Below, one piece after another: positions 62,408 to 64,000 of a DNA stretch of 64,000 bases (positions are counted from its first letter, which is position 1; each line of letters starts with the position of its first letter). This stretch comes from Flagellimonas sp. S3867 (GTDB taxonomy: Bacteria > Bacteroidota > Bacteroidia > Flavobacteriales > Flavobacteriaceae), in contig NZ_JACVMN010000001.1 in NCBI RefSeq assembly GCF_014698935.1, positions 1,550,001 to 1,614,000 on the forward strand. The letters run 5' to 3'. Made by a program: the position numbers and the translations under genes. The notes beneath the pieces were generated by a model. That model ran no database searches. It was not told the DNA's origin and saw nothing but the letters and a program-made list of their open reading frames with translations.

Positions 62408-62932
62408 TTATCCCTTAAAGACTTTTTCTAAAGAAATTCCTCTTTGCTTTGCTACAGTGCTGGCATCTCTTAATTGCAAAAGTGCATCGAAAGTAGCTTT
62501 TACCACATTGTGAGGATTGGAAGATCCTTGTGATTTTGACAATACGTCGTGTACACCAACAGCTTCCAATACTGCTCTCACTGCACCGCCGGCAATAACT
62601 CCGGTACCATGTGAAGCTGGCTTAATAAAAACTCTTGCTCCTCCGTACTTTCCTTTTTGCTCATGCGGAAGAGTTCCTTTGTTTAAAGGAATGCGAACCA
62701 AGTTCTTTTTGGCATCCTCGATAGCTTTTGCGATAGCTGTTGCTACTTCTTTGGATTTTCCTAAACCATGTCCCACTACTCCATTCTCATCACCAACAAC
62801 TACAATTGCTGAAAAACCGAATGCTCTACCACCTTTGGTAACCTTTGTAACCCTTTGGACACCTACCAAACGATCTTTCAACTCCAGTCCACCTGGCTTA
62901 ACTACTTCTACGTTCTTGTATTTCTGGTACAT
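62408..62932 (-). CDS. rpsE: 30S ribosomal protein S5
   Basis: This 174-residue protein has the dsRBD-like N-terminal domain ([40 protein letters not shown]) and the C-terminal domain ([54 protein letters not shown]). It helps proofreading and lies at the mRNA entry channel. The gene is seven bases after rplR. Confidence 0.98.
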   Translation of the reverse strand: MYQKYKNVEVVKPGGLELKDRLVGVQRVTKVTKGGRAFGFSAIVVVGDENGVVGHGLGKSKEVATAIAKAIEDAKKNLVRIPLNKGTLPHEQKGKYGGARVFIKPASHGTGVIAGGAVRAVLEAVGVHDVLSKSQGSSNPHNVVKATFDALLQLRDASTVAKQRGISLEKVFKG

Positions 62933-62939
62933 AGTTTAT

Positions 62940-63293
62940 TTAGAATTTTAATCCTGCTTCGCGTGCTCCTTCGGCCAATGATTTTACTCTTCCGTGATAT
63001 AGGTTTCCTCCTCTATCGAAAGCTACAGCCTTTACACCTAGTTTAAGTGCTTTATCGGCAATTGCTTTACCAACTTGGATTGCCACCTCACTTTTGGTTC
63101 CTTTTGCTTCTACATCCTTGTCTCTTGATGATGCAGCTGCCAAGGTAACCCCCTTTTCGTCATCAATCAATTGAGCGTATATCTCTTTGTTGCTTCTGAA
63201 AACAGACAATCTTGGTCTTGCTTCAGTACCAGAAGAAACTTTTCGTATTCTTCTTCTGATTCGTAATCTTCTTTCGGTCTTAGATAATCCCAT
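62940..63293 (-). CDS. rplR: 50S ribosomal protein L18
   Basis: This 117-residue protein has [40 protein letters not shown] and the end [20 protein letters not shown]. It binds 5S rRNA in the central protuberance of the large subunit. It follows rplF after 11 nt. Confidence 0.98.
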   Translation of the reverse strand: MGLSKTERRLRIRRRIRKVSSGTEARPRLSVFRSNKEIYAQLIDDEKGVTLAAASSRDKDVEAKGTKSEVAIQVGKAIADKALKLGVKAVAFDRGGNLYHGRVKSLAEGAREAGLKF

Positions 63294-63304
63294 AGTGCTA
63301 CTAA

Positions 63305-63847
63305 TTATGCTGATTTACCTGCTTTTCTTCTTAATTGCTCACCAACAAACTTGATTCCCTTTCCTTTGTAAGGTTCTGGCTTACGGAAAGCTCTGATCTT
63401 GGCAGCAACTTGTCCTACCAATTGTTTGTCATGAGACGTTAATTTTATAATTGGATTCTTTCCTTTTTCGGAAATTGTTTCAATCTTTACTTCAGGTGCA
63501 ATGTTCATAACTATGTTATGTGAGAACCCAAGTGCCAAATCCAATTTTTGTCCCTGGTTACTGGCTCTATATCCAACTCCGACCAACTCCAATTCTTTGC
63601 TCCATCCTTTGGAAACACCTTCAACCATATTGTTCATAAGGGAACGATACAGTCCGTGTTTTGCTTTATGTTCTTTTGAATCAGATGGTCTTGCAACATG
63701 AATGGCTCCATCTTCAACCTTTATCGCAACTCCTGAAAATTCTTGGGTCAATTCGCCCATATTACCCTTTACGGTAACTACATTCTCGTTCACTTCTACA
63801 GTGACACCTTCAGGAATTGTAATTGGATTGTTACCTATTCTAGACAT
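63305..63847 (-). CDS. rplF: 50S ribosomal protein L6
   Basis: This 180-residue protein has the two L6 domains: [20 protein letters not shown] at the start, [20 protein letters not shown] in the middle, and the signature [20 protein letters not shown] near the end. It sits by the GTPase centre of the large subunit. It starts 19 nt after the rpsH stop. Confidence 0.98.
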   Translation of the reverse strand: MSRIGNNPITIPEGVTVEVNENVVTVKGNMGELTQEFSGVAIKVEDGAIHVARPSDSKEHKAKHGLYRSLMNNMVEGVSKGWSKELELVGVGYRASNQGQKLDLALGFSHNIVMNIAPEVKIETISEKGKNPIIKLTSHDKQLVGQVAAKIRAFRKPEPYKGKGIKFVGEQLRRKAGKSA

Positions 63848-63866
63848 TTTTTTTCTCTTTACTCAA

Positions 63867-64000
63867 TTAATAAACGTAGCACAATACTTCGCCGCCCACG
63901 TTATCTTGCTTTGCTTGTTTGCTGGTCATAACTCCATGAGAAGTCGAAACAATAGCAACTCCCAAACCGTTAAGAACTCTTGGCAATTCATCTGAACCTG
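63867..64000 (-). CDS. rpsH: 30S ribosomal protein S8 (partial, cut by right edge)
   Basis: The last 44 codons of S8 are present on the minus strand, ending at the TAA at 63869-63867. The sequence [20 protein letters not shown], then [20 protein letters not shown] and VY, is the conserved C-terminal half of S8. The start lies beyond the window. It is upstream of rplF in the spc operon. Confidence 0.95.
   Translation of the reverse strand, partial: GSDELPRVLNGLGVAIVSTSHGVMTSKQAKQDNVGGEVLCYVY

Overview
The window looks like chromosomal DNA of a member of the Bacteroidota, most likely a marine Flavobacteriaceae; a Muricauda/Allomuricauda-like genus is my guess from general gene content, not a search. 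Supporting signs are low GC, SusC/SusD and FecR/ECF-sigma modules, many Cys-lipoproteins, DUF1080 proteins, FG-GAP/ASPIC-UnbV lipoproteins, and promoters of the Bacteroidota type (TTG about 25 nt before TAnnTTTG). Genes are dense on both strands. I see no tRNA, rRNA, CRISPR array, phage genes or transposase.

Layout. 1-14310 is a polysaccharide-utilisation locus. A GH63-type glycosidase runs off the left edge on the minus strand. Divergent from it are an ECF sigma factor, a FecR anti-sigma factor, SusC with an N-terminal signalling domain, SusD, a GH31 glycosidase and a large FG-GAP/ASPIC-UnbV lipoprotein. 14390-28341 is mixed housekeeping and accessory DNA: an exonuclease/GIY-YIG fusion, a GalM-like epimerase with a CBS-like PLP enzyme, a LolC/E-like permease head-to-head with a NamZ-like muramidase, a sterol-desaturase family protein, a Cys-cluster protein, a methyltransferase, a zincin lipoprotein, QueE, a HerA-like ATPase, unknown secreted proteins, and an HxlR regulator divergent from an alpha/beta hydrolase. 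28417-31349 is an operon of two DUF1080 proteins and a Tat-exported Gfo/Idh/MocA oxidoreductase.

31542-35151 holds a VOC protein, a DUF2306 membrane protein, a 51-residue lipoprotein missing from simple ORF calling, folD and ffh. 35252-41225 is a second trans-envelope signalling locus (ECF sigma, FecR, TonB-dependent receptor) divergent from an acidic lipoprotein built of two kinds of internal repeat; this is the least familiar architecture here. 41227-51147 contains argS, small membrane or unknown proteins, an intergenic repeat cluster (45666-46286), a WD40-like lipoprotein, a TIM-barrel glycosidase-like lipoprotein, and two adjacent amidinotransferase-fold hydrolases (one CtlX-like).

51205-64000 is the conserved core. 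gltA, glgA, eno and carA lie downstream of the end of the spc/alpha ribosomal operon, transcribed leftward: rpsH (cut by the right edge), rplF, rplR, rpsE, rpmD, rplO, secY, infA, rpmJ, rpsM, rpsK, rpsD, rpoA, rplQ. rpmD and rpmJ are too short for routine ORF listing and were found by translating the gaps.

Two themes join the genes. Two separate ECF/FecR/TonB-receptor circuits probably tune uptake to extracellular substrates. Several genes have a TAnnTTTG box only 4-8 nt before the start codon, which suggests leaderless or nearly leaderless mRNAs.
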